The notes under the pieces are model-generated. The model made no database searches. It saw only the letters and a program-made list of their open reading frames with translations, and was not told where the DNA came from. Shown here in pieces: positions 1-8,740 of a DNA stretch of 64,000 bases (positions are counted from its first letter, which is position 1; each line of letters opens with the position of its first letter). The position numbers were made by a program, and so were the translations under genes. The stretch is from Sphingobacterium sp. ML3W (GTDB lineage: Bacteria > Bacteroidota > Bacteroidia > Sphingobacteriales > Sphingobacteriaceae), in contig NZ_CP107036.1 in NCBI RefSeq assembly GCF_029542085.1, positions 1,736,001 to 1,800,000 of the forward strand, given 5' to 3'.

Positions 1-135
1 CTTCAGGTTGGCATCATTGGGCTGATACATAAAACTGACCGTAGGGCGATCAGATTCGTTAAGCACAGCATGGCTATTACCGCTCCTAATCAATAGGAAC
101 CCTATAAAACATAGAATTGTAATAACCACTTTCAT
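1..135 (-). CDS. N-terminal fragment of a secreted protein
   Basis: An open frame of 45 codons starts at an ATG on the minus strand at 135 and runs off the left edge. The first 22 or so residues (MKVVITILCFIGFLLIRSG...) form a positively charged, hydrophobic segment that looks like a Sec signal peptide or an N-terminal anchor; no lipobox cysteine follows. The remainder is too short to name a family. The upstream region towards 220 is AT-rich and free of coding sequence. The fragment is probably real because the frame stays open to the edge and has a signal-like start, but its function cannot be stated. Confidence 0.5.
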   Translation of the reverse strand, partial: MKVVITILCFIGFLLIRSGNSHAVLNESDRPTVSFMYQPNDANLK

Positions 136-219
136 TTGAGGGCAAATATACTAGCGTATAAATAATTTCAATAAGGTTTAACACAATTTAACAAAATGAT
201 TACAATCCAACAATAATGT

Positions 220-1434
220 TTAGAAAAGTGACAACTGTTGCCCTATGTCACCATCCTTTGGAGCTTCTGCCTGACCAAATACGGTTCGACCATTGTACTT
301 CCAAGAGTCTCTACGTTCTTCTGCTATGACCTGTTGAATATCAAACTGGGGTGTGAAATTATGCTCAACGTCCAATATGATCTGATGGAGTTTATGCATG
401 GATTTTAATTTATCGCTATTCCCCAGTTTTGACCTTTCGATACCCTTTTGTAAGATTTGAATACTTTGGTCGTAAATATTCAAAGGGACAGGAAAAGGAT
501 GCCCATCCTTTCCACCATGGGCAAAAGAAAAGCGCGCGGGGTCTTTAAATCGTGCCGGAGCACCATGGATTACCTCACTGACTAGTGCCAAAGATTGTAA
601 TGTACGCGGCCCCATCCCCTTTAACAGCAAAAGCTCCTCAAAATCCTGAGGCTGATTTTCCCGTGCCACATATAACATCGCTCCTAACCTTTTGAGATCA
701 ACATCTGCAGCACGTACATCGTGATGGGAAAGCATGACCAATTTTTTAAAGTCCAATAATGCACGGGAAGAATCTTCGTTAACGATAGCCATAATACCTG
801 TTCTGTTAGGGGCTGCAGCAGAAGCTGTCAAGTTCAAAATAAGACCCTGCGAACGTCCTTCAATACCAGCATGAGGTTCGTCAATGAAAGAGCGAACTTT
901 CTCTGAATGCCAATGATAGCGGCGGGCAGTTCCATCATGATTATGCATACCCTGTTGTACCACAGCCCAATGACCGTCTTTGCTGACAATAAAATTGTGG
1001 AGGTATAACTGATAACCATCTTGTATAGCCGTATTATCCACCTTGGCCACTAACTTACTTGTTCGAACCAATTTATTCCCGTCCAAACCGGTTTTATCTG
1101 CCAAATAAAGTAGCTCCTGTGGTGTGTCTTTAGAAAATTTACCCTTACCGCCACATATATAAAGGCCGAATGCATCCGCGCAGGGATTGATCGCGCGTTT
1201 TAAAGCGCCCATGACCGATGTTGTAATACCTGATGAGTGCCAGTCCATGCCGAGTACAGCGCCAAAGCTTTGAAACCAAAATGGATCTGCCAATCTCCGG
1301 AGCACCTCATCTTGTCCATAATTCATCAGGATGACCTCCACAATGGATTTGCCCAGTGAACTCATCCGTTCATACAGCCAAGCTGGTACTTTTCCATAGT
1401 GTAGCGGCAAATCCGCCGTTCCTGAATGCCTCAT
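220..1434 (-). CDS. DUF763 domain-containing protein
   Basis: This encodes about 404 residues resembling the DUF763 family, whose function I do not know. The family-typical opening MRHSGTADLPLHYGKVP is present, which is why I start at 1434; an in-frame ATG eight codons upstream adds residues that do not fit. Conserved-looking stretches include the H/G-rich segment around residues 170-200 (MHNHDGTARRYHWHS), a possible helix-hairpin-helix at about 270-285 (LLLLKGMGPRTLQSLA), and FSFAHGGKDGHPFPVP near 310. The HhH-like GMGPRT motif hints at nucleic-acid binding, but that is inference. It stands alone between the truncated gene and an unrelated lipoprotein gene. Confidence 0.8.
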   Translation of the reverse strand: MRHSGTADLPLHYGKVPAWLYERMSSLGKSIVEVILMNYGQDEVLRRLADPFWFQSFGAVLGMDWHSSGITTSVMGALKRAINPCADAFGLYICGGKGKFSKDTPQELLYLADKTGLDGNKLVRTSKLVAKVDNTAIQDGYQLYLHNFIVSKDGHWAVVQQGMHNHDGTARRYHWHSEKVRSFIDEPHAGIEGRSQGLILNLTASAAAPNRTGIMAIVNEDSSRALLDFKKLVMLSHHDVRAADVDLKRLGAMLYVARENQPQDFEELLLLKGMGPRTLQSLALVSEVIHGAPARFKDPARFSFAHGGKDGHPFPVPLNIYDQSIQILQKGIERSKLGNSDKLKSMHKLHQIILDVEHNFTPQFDIQQVIAEERRDSWKYNGRTVFGQAEAPKDGDIGQQLSLF

Positions 1435-1595
1435 AAATAAAACTAAATATATTAGCACAAATATAACTCTTCTTATTTGCTAAACGAGATTTTCAGAGAA
1501 TTGGGATTTATCATTTACAACACCAAGATCCTATACATGCCTAAGGAAATCAGCAGCATGTAAAACCAGAAAATCAGACTAATAAAAGAATCAAT

Positions 1596-1632
1596 ATTAA
1601 AAAAGGCTGTATAATCGTGTGATTATACAGCC
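1596..1632 (-). terminator. Rho-independent terminator
   Basis: A perfect 12-bp stem (GGCTGTATAATC with its complement, 1605-1616 and 1621-1632) with a 4-nt loop is followed, on the minus strand, by a run of T. It ends the lipoprotein gene that stops at 1698. Confidence 0.85.
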
Positions 1633-1697
1633 TTCTCGCTATTTCAATATATTACCGGCCAACGCCGGCTGCTTACTATCTATCCATAGTTAAAGAT

Positions 1698-2348
1698 TTA
1701 CTTTCCAGTCAAAGCCGATATAAATCCAGCACGGAATGATGGATCTTTTTCGGAAAATTCAATCGAGTGTTTATAGGTATCCACATTAAAAAACAATTCC
1801 GCAGGTTCCGCCTTTTTATTCTCTAAAAACAGTTTGAAACTATAGGCAGTTTTCTTTGATAGATCTACATTCACTTTATTGGATGAAAATACATTTGGCA
1901 GAACAACCTCTTTCGTAAACCCATCAGTACTTGGCATTTGAAATAATTCACCTAAAGCTTTAACTAAGTTGTCAGATTGCGTTCCTAGGGTAGTAATTTT
2001 AATTTTTCCTTTCGTAAAGCCTACATCATCACTTGGCTGACCATCGATAATACCTGCTGGGATAAAATCAACGACTTCAATTTTAGCACCTACTGTATCC
2101 TTATTGTAAATTGATTTCGTTGTATAAATGCGACTTGAATCGGTTTTAACTTCGTCGGTAATACGCAGAAAAAAGTTCTTTTTTTCAGGTCCTGGCGTAC
2201 CATTCGTCAGTTGTTCGATGCGTACCCGCTCAATGGTATTCGCTGTCGCAGTATCACTTCCATCAGTTTTCTTCTGATTAGAATTTCCACAAGCAGCCAT
2301 CATCATCGTAGCTGTTGTAAGAAGGGCTATAGATTGAATTTTGTACAT
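1698..2348 (-). CDS. Putative lipoprotein, unknown function
   Basis: About 216 residues. The start at 2348 gives MYKIQSIALLTTATMMMAAC, a signal peptide ending in a lipobox with the acylated Cys at about residue 20; the longer frame from 2375 would put nine extra polar residues before it. A low-complexity Ser/Thr/Asn/Lys linker follows, then a beta-rich globular region with no motif I recognise. The protein should sit in the periplasm or outer membrane. It is monocistronic, with a strong terminator downstream. The family is unknown to me. Confidence 0.7.
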   Translation of the reverse strand: MYKIQSIALLTTATMMMAACGNSNQKKTDGSDTATANTIERVRIEQLTNGTPGPEKKNFFLRITDEVKTDSSRIYTTKSIYNKDTVGAKIEVVDFIPAGIIDGQPSDDVGFTKGKIKITTLGTQSDNLVKALGELFQMPSTDGFTKEVVLPNVFSSNKVNVDLSKKTAYSFKLFLENKKAEPAELFFNVDTYKHSIEFSEKDPSFRAGFISALTGK

Positions 2349-2442
2349 GGTGAATTGTTTATTATCAGTAATCATTGAAATATTGTTCCTATAATATTAC
2401 TACTATTACTGATAACAAACAACTATTCGCAATGTTTTTATT

Positions 2443-5364
2443 TTATTTCAATAAAGCGTCGTATAAAATTTCAACGGGGTGAAAAGATTTTCTTCCGGTA
2501 CCATCTTTGATCTGATGACGGCACGAAGTACCCGCAGCAGCAATTAGAGTCGCCGTATCTGTGCTACGTACAGCTGGCAATAAAACCAGTTCGGCTACTT
2601 TCATTGAGACATCATAGTGTTCGGCTTCGTAACCAAACGAACCTGCCATGCCACAGCAGCCCGACGGAATCACTTCAACGGAATAATTGGACGGGAACGC
2701 TAAGACTTGCTGGGTAATGCCTACCAGATGAAAGGCTTTCTGATAGCAATGTCCATGCAGCTTGATCTTCTTTTCCACAGCTGTAAACTGCTCCTGATGA
2801 ATACGGCCCGCCTCGATTTCCGCCAATAGAAATTCGTCAATCATAAGTGCATTTTTAGCCACCAACTGTGCATCAGTACGAAGATTTTCATCAACCAGAC
2901 TTAAATATTCATCTCTAAATGTAATGATGCCAGATGGTTCAATACCCAACAACGGTGTTTCGTCGGTAATCAGACCTTTTAGGAAATTAATGTTTTGATT
3001 GGCAATCTTTTTTGCTTCTTTGACAAATCCTTTGGAGAGATATGTCCGTCCGCTTTGTACATGTTTTGGAATAATCACTTCATAGCCCAATGCCGTTAGT
3101 AGCTTGTAAGTTGTAATACCAATCTCAGCATCGTTATATTCTGTAAACTCGTCGGAGAATAGATAGACCCTGCGTTTAGTTTGCGGTACTATCGTTTGCT
3201 TCCTGGCCCATTGGCTCAACGTCGTTCCATTCACCGTAGGAAGAGAGCGTTTTGGTGCAAAGCCTACAGTTTTCTTTACCAAACCGGATAAAAAGTCATT
3301 CTTCACAACAAAATTATAGATTGGGGCAACGAGTGATCCCAGTTTCTGGGAATCAGTAAAATTCGCGATCAATTTGGTCCTAAAGCCGGCCCCATGTTCA
3401 TCGTAATAATGCTGTAAAAACTCTGCTTTCATCTTGGCAACATCCACACTCGACGGACATTCCGTTTTACAGCCTTTGCAACTTAAACACAGATCCATCA
3501 CTTCCTTGATTTCCTCATGGTCAAAGCGATTTTTTTTCGTGGAGTTGGTTAAAAATTGACGCAACATATTCGCTCGTGCACGCGTTGTATCCTTCTCATC
3601 CCGTGTCGCCATAAAAGATGGACACATCGTCCCACCGGTAATTTCTGTTTTCCGGCAATCACCCGAGCCCGAACATTTTTCAGCCAAACGGAGAATGGAT
3701 TCATCTTTGGAAAAATCAAAATAAGTTTTTATATCCGTCCTATTTTTGTCATTGTCATAACGCAAATGGGCATCCATTGGTGGAGTGTTGACAATCTTAT
3801 TTGCATTAAATACTCCTATTGGGTCGAAGATTACCTTTACTTCCTCCAGAAGTTTATAAACCTTTTCTCCGAGTACTTTACCAATAAATTCTCCCCTCAA
3901 ACGCCCGTCGCCATGCTCTCCACTCAACGATCCATTATACTTTAACACAAGGTCACTTGTTTTTTCCAATATGGAGCGGAAAGTGCGCTTACCTTCTTCT
4001 GTTTTCAGATTGACAAAAGGCTCGATATGTAGTTCACCCGCTCCAGCATGTGCATAGTAAGATGCATGCACCCCTTCTTCAACCAAAAGTTTCTGGATGT
4101 CACTGACATAGGCCGGAAGATCCTCTGGAGAAACCGCACAGTCTTCGATTAAATTGACCGGTTGGCTGTCCCCAGGAAGATTACGGATAAGCCCTAATCC
4201 AGCTTTTCGGACATCCCAGACAAGATTAGTCTGCTCGACTCCAATAATATAAGGATAGGCATATCCTAACCCTTTCTCAATCAGTTCTGCCTTTAAAGCC
4301 ATCGCCTTGGCCTCGGTCTCCGCAGCAGTATGACCTCTAAATTCTACGATCAACAGTGCCTGAGGATCACCCTCAATAAAAAAGCGATTGTATTTATAAG
4401 TCGGATGCCCGACCGTAAAATCCATGATATATTTATCGACCAGCTCAGATGCCTCAGGCTGATGATTCAACGCGATGACATTTCCATGCATACATTCAAC
4501 CATATCAGCAAAATGAACACATAATAGTCCAAGTTCCTGCGGTGGTAAATCCATCAAGTGAAGCTTTGCCTCCGTTACAATCGCCAAAGTTCCCTCCGAA
4601 CCCGCCAAAAGGTTACACATATTAAAGGGTTGCGTACGGTCACTCAAAATATCTAAGGCATATCCAGTATTTCGTCGGGTAATCGAACGCTTGGGGTAGC
4701 CTGTTTCAATCGCCGCCAAATTTTGAGGATCTGTCAACAAATCATTCATGTGACGGTAGATATCCCCTTCACGATCTGCCTGTAAAAGTTTTTTAAAATA
4801 ACTTGCCTCATCCAGCGAAGCAAAGCTCACCTCTGATTTATCATCTAAAAGTACATTTGCTGCAATTAGATTATGACGGGTATCGCCCCAGACAATGGAA
4901 TGGAGACCCGAGGAATTATTACCAATCATACCACCAACCATAGCCCGACTTGCCGTGGATGTCTCCGGACCAAACATGAGCCCAAAAGGCTTCAGGTAAC
5001 TATTCAGATCATCACGAATCACGCCGGGTTGTACCCGCACCCATTTCTCCTCCACATTCAATTCCAGGATGCGGTTAAAATGACGGGATATATCCATAAT
5101 GATACCATTTCCGACAACCTGTCCTGCCAACGATGTTCCAGCGGTACGGGGAATTAAGGTTGTTTGGTTTGCTCGGGCAAAATCAATCAAATTCTTTATA
5201 TCGTTTATATCAGATGGAATGGCCACCGCCAACGGTTTTTCCTGGTACACCGAAGCATCTGTTGAGTAGGCAAGTAACATGGTTTGATGCGATGCCTCAT
5301 CTGAATAATACAACTCCCCTTTAAGTTGAGTTGCCAATACGGCTAACTGATTCTGATCTTTCAC
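2443..5364 (-). CDS. FAD-binding and Fe-S dehydrogenase (D-2-hydroxyacid type)
   Basis: A 973-residue fusion of a GlcD-like flavoprotein and a GlpC-like iron-sulfur subunit. The N-terminal FAD-binding PCMH domain contains the TSLAGQVVGNG and GGMIGNNSSG stretches (about residues 75-160). An FAD-oxidase C-terminal domain follows, with a conserved YYAHAGAGELHIEP and SGEHGDGRLRGEF region. Two cysteine clusters come next, CSGSGDC near 563 and CLSCKGCKTECP near 625. The C-terminal cysteine-rich CCG domain shows PSGCCGMAGSFGYE near 905. This architecture fits large membrane-associated oxidases of D-lactate, D-2-hydroxyglutarate or related acids (E. coli YdiJ is similar in layout). The substrate cannot be read from sequence. 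It is divergent from the FUSC-like gene. Confidence 0.88.
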   Translation of the reverse strand: MKDQNQLAVLATQLKGELYYSDEASHQTMLLAYSTDASVYQEKPLAVAIPSDINDIKNLIDFARANQTTLIPRTAGTSLAGQVVGNGIIMDISRHFNRILELNVEEKWVRVQPGVIRDDLNSYLKPFGLMFGPETSTASRAMVGGMIGNNSSGLHSIVWGDTRHNLIAANVLLDDKSEVSFASLDEASYFKKLLQADREGDIYRHMNDLLTDPQNLAAIETGYPKRSITRRNTGYALDILSDRTQPFNMCNLLAGSEGTLAIVTEAKLHLMDLPPQELGLLCVHFADMVECMHGNVIALNHQPEASELVDKYIMDFTVGHPTYKYNRFFIEGDPQALLIVEFRGHTAAETEAKAMALKAELIEKGLGYAYPYIIGVEQTNLVWDVRKAGLGLIRNLPGDSQPVNLIEDCAVSPEDLPAYVSDIQKLLVEEGVHASYYAHAGAGELHIEPFVNLKTEEGKRTFRSILEKTSDLVLKYNGSLSGEHGDGRLRGEFIGKVLGEKVYKLLEEVKVIFDPIGVFNANKIVNTPPMDAHLRYDNDKNRTDIKTYFDFSKDESILRLAEKCSGSGDCRKTEITGGTMCPSFMATRDEKDTTRARANMLRQFLTNSTKKNRFDHEEIKEVMDLCLSCKGCKTECPSSVDVAKMKAEFLQHYYDEHGAGFRTKLIANFTDSQKLGSLVAPIYNFVVKNDFLSGLVKKTVGFAPKRSLPTVNGTTLSQWARKQTIVPQTKRRVYLFSDEFTEYNDAEIGITTYKLLTALGYEVIIPKHVQSGRTYLSKGFVKEAKKIANQNINFLKGLITDETPLLGIEPSGIITFRDEYLSLVDENLRTDAQLVAKNALMIDEFLLAEIEAGRIHQEQFTAVEKKIKLHGHCYQKAFHLVGITQQVLAFPSNYSVEVIPSGCCGMAGSFGYEAEHYDVSMKVAELVLLPAVRSTDTATLIAAAGTSCRHQIKDGTGRKSFHPVEILYDALLK

Positions 5365-5576
5365 TGAATTTGCTTTTTTATATAGAAAACAAATTTAGTC
5401 AAATTTCTCCTTTGGAAAAAGGAAGAATTGCAAGAAATACACAATTTCTTTTAACAAAACGCATAAAAACGCAATCACAAAATGCAACAAACCGGAATTT
5501 TATTTCGCATCTTCATGAATTGCTTGTATTTTTGCAGCAGCAACACGGTTTAATGAATTAACATCCGCTCTGTTAT

Positions 5577-6080
5577 ATGCGTAATCTTATCCTTCGATAC
5601 ACATTACATTCAGATTTTATTATATATTCGATACGAGTGCTAGTAGGATTTTTACTAGGCTACATTCTATTTGTGTCCTTTCCGGAATACTCTGTTTCCT
5701 GGACACTTATTTCAATTATCCTAGTGATATCCCCGCAGGAAAATGAGTCCAAAAAAATTGCCATTGACCGTGCCAAATCCAATTTCATTGGCTCTGCCAT
5801 CGGTCTCAGTTTATACTTCGTACCGATTCCACAGCTATATGCAATGATTATCGGGATGCTTGCCTCCCTCATCATCTGCAAGGCACTGAATATTATGGCT
5901 GTGGCCCGCACATCTATGGTGGCTTTAATTATTGTCTACCTACATGAGCAGGAAAGTCGTTCATATTTTGCAGCCCTCGACCGTTTCGGTTGTGTTTGCG
6001 TGGGATGTTTGATCGGCTTAGGTGTCATCCTATCCACCCGGAATATTATTATTAAATTGAGAAATCGGTATAATTGTTGA
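5577..6080 (+). CDS. FUSC-like inner-membrane protein
   Basis: A 167-residue, strongly hydrophobic protein with about four to five predicted membrane segments. It resembles the short membrane half of FUSC/aromatic-acid exporter proteins: a RVLVGFLLGYILFVSFPE start, a W-T-L-I-S-I-I-L-V-I-S-P block, then R(A)KSNFIGSAIGL. In the family, such segments form the membrane part of efflux or fusaric-acid-type transporters. Only the membrane module is present, so it may work as an oligomer or be a reduced relative. A TATTTTTG element at 5527-5534 fits a Bacteroidota -7 box. The gene is monocistronic. Confidence 0.7.
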   Translation: MRNLILRYTLHSDFIIYSIRVLVGFLLGYILFVSFPEYSVSWTLISIILVISPQENESKKIAIDRAKSNFIGSAIGLSLYFVPIPQLYAMIIGMLASLIICKALNIMAVARTSMVALIIVYLHEQESRSYFAALDRFGCVCVGCLIGLGVILSTRNIIIKLRNRYNC

Positions 6081-6223
6081 CCATCACAAACTGTAGACCA
6101 CCTGCAACTCCTTTTCAACCAACAAATTAAAGCAAACAAAGAAAATCAGCAGAAAGGCAAATCGAATAAAATTCACAACAACAACTATTCTTTCAGAATA
6201 ATATTCATAATTAATACTAATAT

Positions 6224-6254
6224 TTTGAATATTCTACTTTTTTCTTTACCTTTG
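6224..6254 (+). promoter_or_regulatory. Bacteroidota-type promoter of the Lrp gene
   Basis: TTTG at 6224-6227 and TACCTTTG at 6247-6254 are separated by exactly 19 nt, matching the TTTG-N19-TAnnTTTG consensus. The -7 box ends only 8 nt before the ATG at 6263, which leaves room for almost no untranslated leader. Confidence 0.75.
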
Positions 6255-6262
6255 CAGTCGAA

Positions 6263-6736
6263 ATGACAAAAGTAGAATATAATTTAGATCAGGTAGATTA
6301 CAAAATTCTTCGTTTAATGCAGGATAACGGGCGTATCAACAATGCTGATATCGCTAGAGAATTAGGTATGGCTCCTTCAGCAATACTGGAGCGGGTTAAG
6401 AAGCTTGAACAGAAAGACGTGATCCTAAAATACAGCGCCAAGATCAATCCAGCGGCTGTTGATCAGAAACTTTTATCATTTATTTTCATCAAATCCAATG
6501 ATATCATTGGCGAACAACGTGTAGGTCTCGCCCTCGCGGAAATCCCGGAGGTACAAGAAGTACACGACATTGCTGGAGATGACGGTTATCTTATCAAAGT
6601 AAGAACGGCAGATTCAACAGGTTTGGTTGATTTAATGCGCAATACACTGGGTAAAGTAGAAGGAATAATTTCTACTCGTACCACAATTGTACTTCAAACG
6701 GTAAAAGAAGATCAACAGGTTGTTATACCTGAATAA
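6263..6736 (+). CDS. Lrp/AsnC family transcriptional regulator
   Basis: 157 residues. The N-terminal winged helix (LDQVDYKILRLMQDNGRINNADIARELGMAPSAILERVKKL, residues 8-48, described in pieces) is typical of AsnC/Lrp. A C-terminal RAM/ligand-binding domain follows, with the GDDGYLIKV core around residues 108-116. Such proteins bind amino acids or related metabolites and control transport genes. The adjoining downstream EamA exporter, 19 nt away and co-directional, is the likely target and operon partner. The promoter lies immediately upstream and the mRNA may be nearly leaderless. Confidence 0.92.
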   Translation: MTKVEYNLDQVDYKILRLMQDNGRINNADIARELGMAPSAILERVKKLEQKDVILKYSAKINPAAVDQKLLSFIFIKSNDIIGEQRVGLALAEIPEVQEVHDIAGDDGYLIKVRTADSTGLVDLMRNTLGKVEGIISTRTTIVLQTVKEDQQVVIPE

Positions 6737-6755
6737 CAGAAAGGAGGTTTTAATT

Positions 6756-7823
6756 ATGTTGCAAGGACACAAAAAAGCTGCAAGCCCTTTAATGGTTGTG
6801 GTTGCTTATTTTATTATTTATGTGGTATGGGGCTCTACCTTTTTCTTTATAGAAAAAGCATTGCATAGTTTTCCACCATTTATATTAGGCTCGTTTCGGT
6901 TTGTTACCGCAAGCGCCATCCTGATGAGTTATTGTGCCATAAAAGGTTATAAACTGTTTAACAAACGCTCCATATTGGAAGCTGCCTTTGTAGGCTTCTT
7001 ACTTCTGTTTGTGGATATGGCCGGAGTCATCTGGGCCGAACAATATGTTTCTGGTGGGGTAGCCGCGATTATCGCCGCTGCAGCTGCAATCTGGTTTATT
7101 TTACTTGACAAACCCAAATGGAAAGAGAATTTTAGCAGCGTTACCACAGTAGCCGGTGTTGTGCTTGGGTTCATTGGGGTTGTTATGTTATTTGCAGAAC
7201 AGATCATGGCTTCCAACGACAATGCCAATGGAAATTTGAAAATCATCGCGCTATGTATTTTGGTATTGGGCTCCATCTCCTGGACAGTAGGTTCATTAGC
7301 GTCTAAATACTTCAAAAAATCAGAAGCACAAGAAAAAGAAGATCTGCACGTTATGGTCAAAACAGCCTGGCAGATGGTCACTGCAGGTGTTCTTTTTAAT
7401 ATCACCGCGCTGTTTACAGGCGAGTACGCATCATTTGAATTAAGTAGTGTCGCTCCTGTCGATTGGTTTAATTTAGCATATTTGATCACATTTGGTTCTA
7501 TCCTTGCATTTAGCTCCTATATTTGGCTTTTACAGGTGCGCCCAGCGATGGAAGTAAGTACATACGCTTATGTAAATCCGATCATTGCGTTAATATTAAG
7601 TCATTTTTTCACTTCACATGCCGTGACTTCCTTACAGATTGTAGGTTTGGCAGTTATTTTGTTCTCTGTTTTACTGATGAACTGGAAGGCTTACCGCACC
7701 AAATTGTCAACTAAAAATAAAAACAAAAAGATCCTGCAAGGAGGTACATTGGATACTTTGCCAAAGCATGATGATCGTCAATCAACTATAGATGATCTTC
7801 CCGAAGCAGAATTAGTACACTAG
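6756..7823 (+). CDS. EamA/DMT-family exporter
   Basis: About 355 residues with ten predicted membrane helices and the duplicated EamA fold; the first repeat starts with the family-typical YFIIYVVWGSTFFFIEKAL. I chose the ATG at 6756 because a strong AAGGAGG (6741-6747) lies 8 nt upstream. The earlier frame start at 6720 lies inside the regulator gene. The family exports amino acids, nucleosides or drugs. Pairing with an Lrp-type regulator suggests an amino-acid-like substrate, which is inference. A 50-residue charged cytosolic tail follows the last helix. Confidence 0.88.
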   Translation: MLQGHKKAASPLMVVVAYFIIYVVWGSTFFFIEKALHSFPPFILGSFRFVTASAILMSYCAIKGYKLFNKRSILEAAFVGFLLLFVDMAGVIWAEQYVSGGVAAIIAAAAAIWFILLDKPKWKENFSSVTTVAGVVLGFIGVVMLFAEQIMASNDNANGNLKIIALCILVLGSISWTVGSLASKYFKKSEAQEKEDLHVMVKTAWQMVTAGVLFNITALFTGEYASFELSSVAPVDWFNLAYLITFGSILAFSSYIWLLQVRPAMEVSTYAYVNPIIALILSHFFTSHAVTSLQIVGLAVILFSVLLMNWKAYRTKLSTKNKNKKILQGGTLDTLPKHDDRQSTIDDLPEAELVH

Positions 7824-7848
7824 GTTGTTATTTTTCTAATTATATGAT

Positions 7849-7886
7849 AAAGCTTAACGTAGATCTATGTTAAGCTTTTATTGTTT
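7849..7886 (+). terminator. Rho-independent terminator
   Basis: AAAGCTTAAC (7849-7858) pairs with GTTAAGCTTT (7869-7878) and is followed by TATTGTTTTT. It ends the Lrp-EamA operon. Confidence 0.8.
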
Positions 7887-7978
7887 TTATCTTTTTAGCA
7901 AAATTAGACGAGCAGGAATAAGATTTCTTCATATTTAATTGGCTAACTTTGCCCCAGTATTTGGCTAAACTAACTATA

Positions 7979-8740
7979 ATGAATATATCAAAGCAAATTG
8001 CCTTTATTGGTAGTTTTGGAGTCGCTTCGCTTTTGATGGTCACAGGTTGTTCAAAGCAACTCCACCCTACACAAAAGGACTTCAAACAATACCATATCAA
8101 CAAGGATGTACAAGCAGATCCTACCGTCGTTTCCATCTATGAGCCATTCAAGCAAAAAATGGAAACCGAAATGAACCGCGTTATCGGACATGCCAATAAG
8201 GCGTTGACAAAAGAGAAGACGCCTGAAACATTAATGGGTAATTTCTTTTGCGAAGCCTTGTTGTGGATGAGTGACCATTACGCCCACAATCCCGCAGACC
8301 TGGCCTTTGCAACAAAAGGAGGAATTCGCAATGATCTCAAAGCTGGAAATATCACAGTAGGACATATCTTTGAAGTAATGCCCTTTGAAAATACATTGAC
8401 GATTATTGAGCTAAAAGGCAGCCAAATACGCCAGCTTGCTGACTATATCGCGACAACCCATGGCCAGCCTATTGCGGGCATGACCTTAACGATAACAGGC
8501 AATAAGGTACAGGATATCAAAATCAAAGGACAGGCAATAGATGACAATAAAGCATACAAACTCGTCACCTATGATTATCTGGCCAATGGTGGCGATAATC
8601 TCGTCCTATTGACACAATCGATCGCTAGAACCAACTATCCCCAACGGATGCGTGAAGGTTTGATAGAATATGTAAGTGAATTAACAAAAGCAGGTAAACA
8701 AGTAAATGCGGAATTAGATGGAAGAATTAAAATCAATTAA
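7979..8740 (+). CDS. Lipoprotein with 5'-nucleotidase C-terminal domain
   Basis: 253 residues. The ATG at 7979 gives a lipoprotein signal peptide with lipobox LMVTGC; a TTG ten codons earlier would add non-signal residues. The rest matches the C-terminal domain of UshA-type 5'-nucleotidases, which binds the nucleoside: ATKGGIRNDLKAGNITVG, then the PFENTL motif and TYDYLANGGDN near the end. The catalytic metallophosphatase domain is absent here and is encoded by the next gene, which starts inside this one (23-nt overlap). A TAACTTTG box at 7944-7951 may be the -7 element. Together the two genes likely make a split periplasmic nucleotidase. Confidence 0.88.
   Translation: MNISKQIAFIGSFGVASLLMVTGCSKQLHPTQKDFKQYHINKDVQADPTVVSIYEPFKQKMETEMNRVIGHANKALTKEKTPETLMGNFFCEALLWMSDHYAHNPADLAFATKGGIRNDLKAGNITVGHIFEVMPFENTLTIIELKGSQIRQLADYIATTHGQPIAGMTLTITGNKVQDIKIKGQAIDDNKAYKLVTYDYLANGGDNLVLLTQSIARTNYPQRMREGLIEYVSELTKAGKQVNAELDGRIKIN

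Noticed and set aside
5331..5561. 76-codon plus-strand frame at the start of the FAD/Fe-S gene
   Set aside because: It overlaps the opposite gene start and lies in AT-rich leader DNA with no recognisable features.
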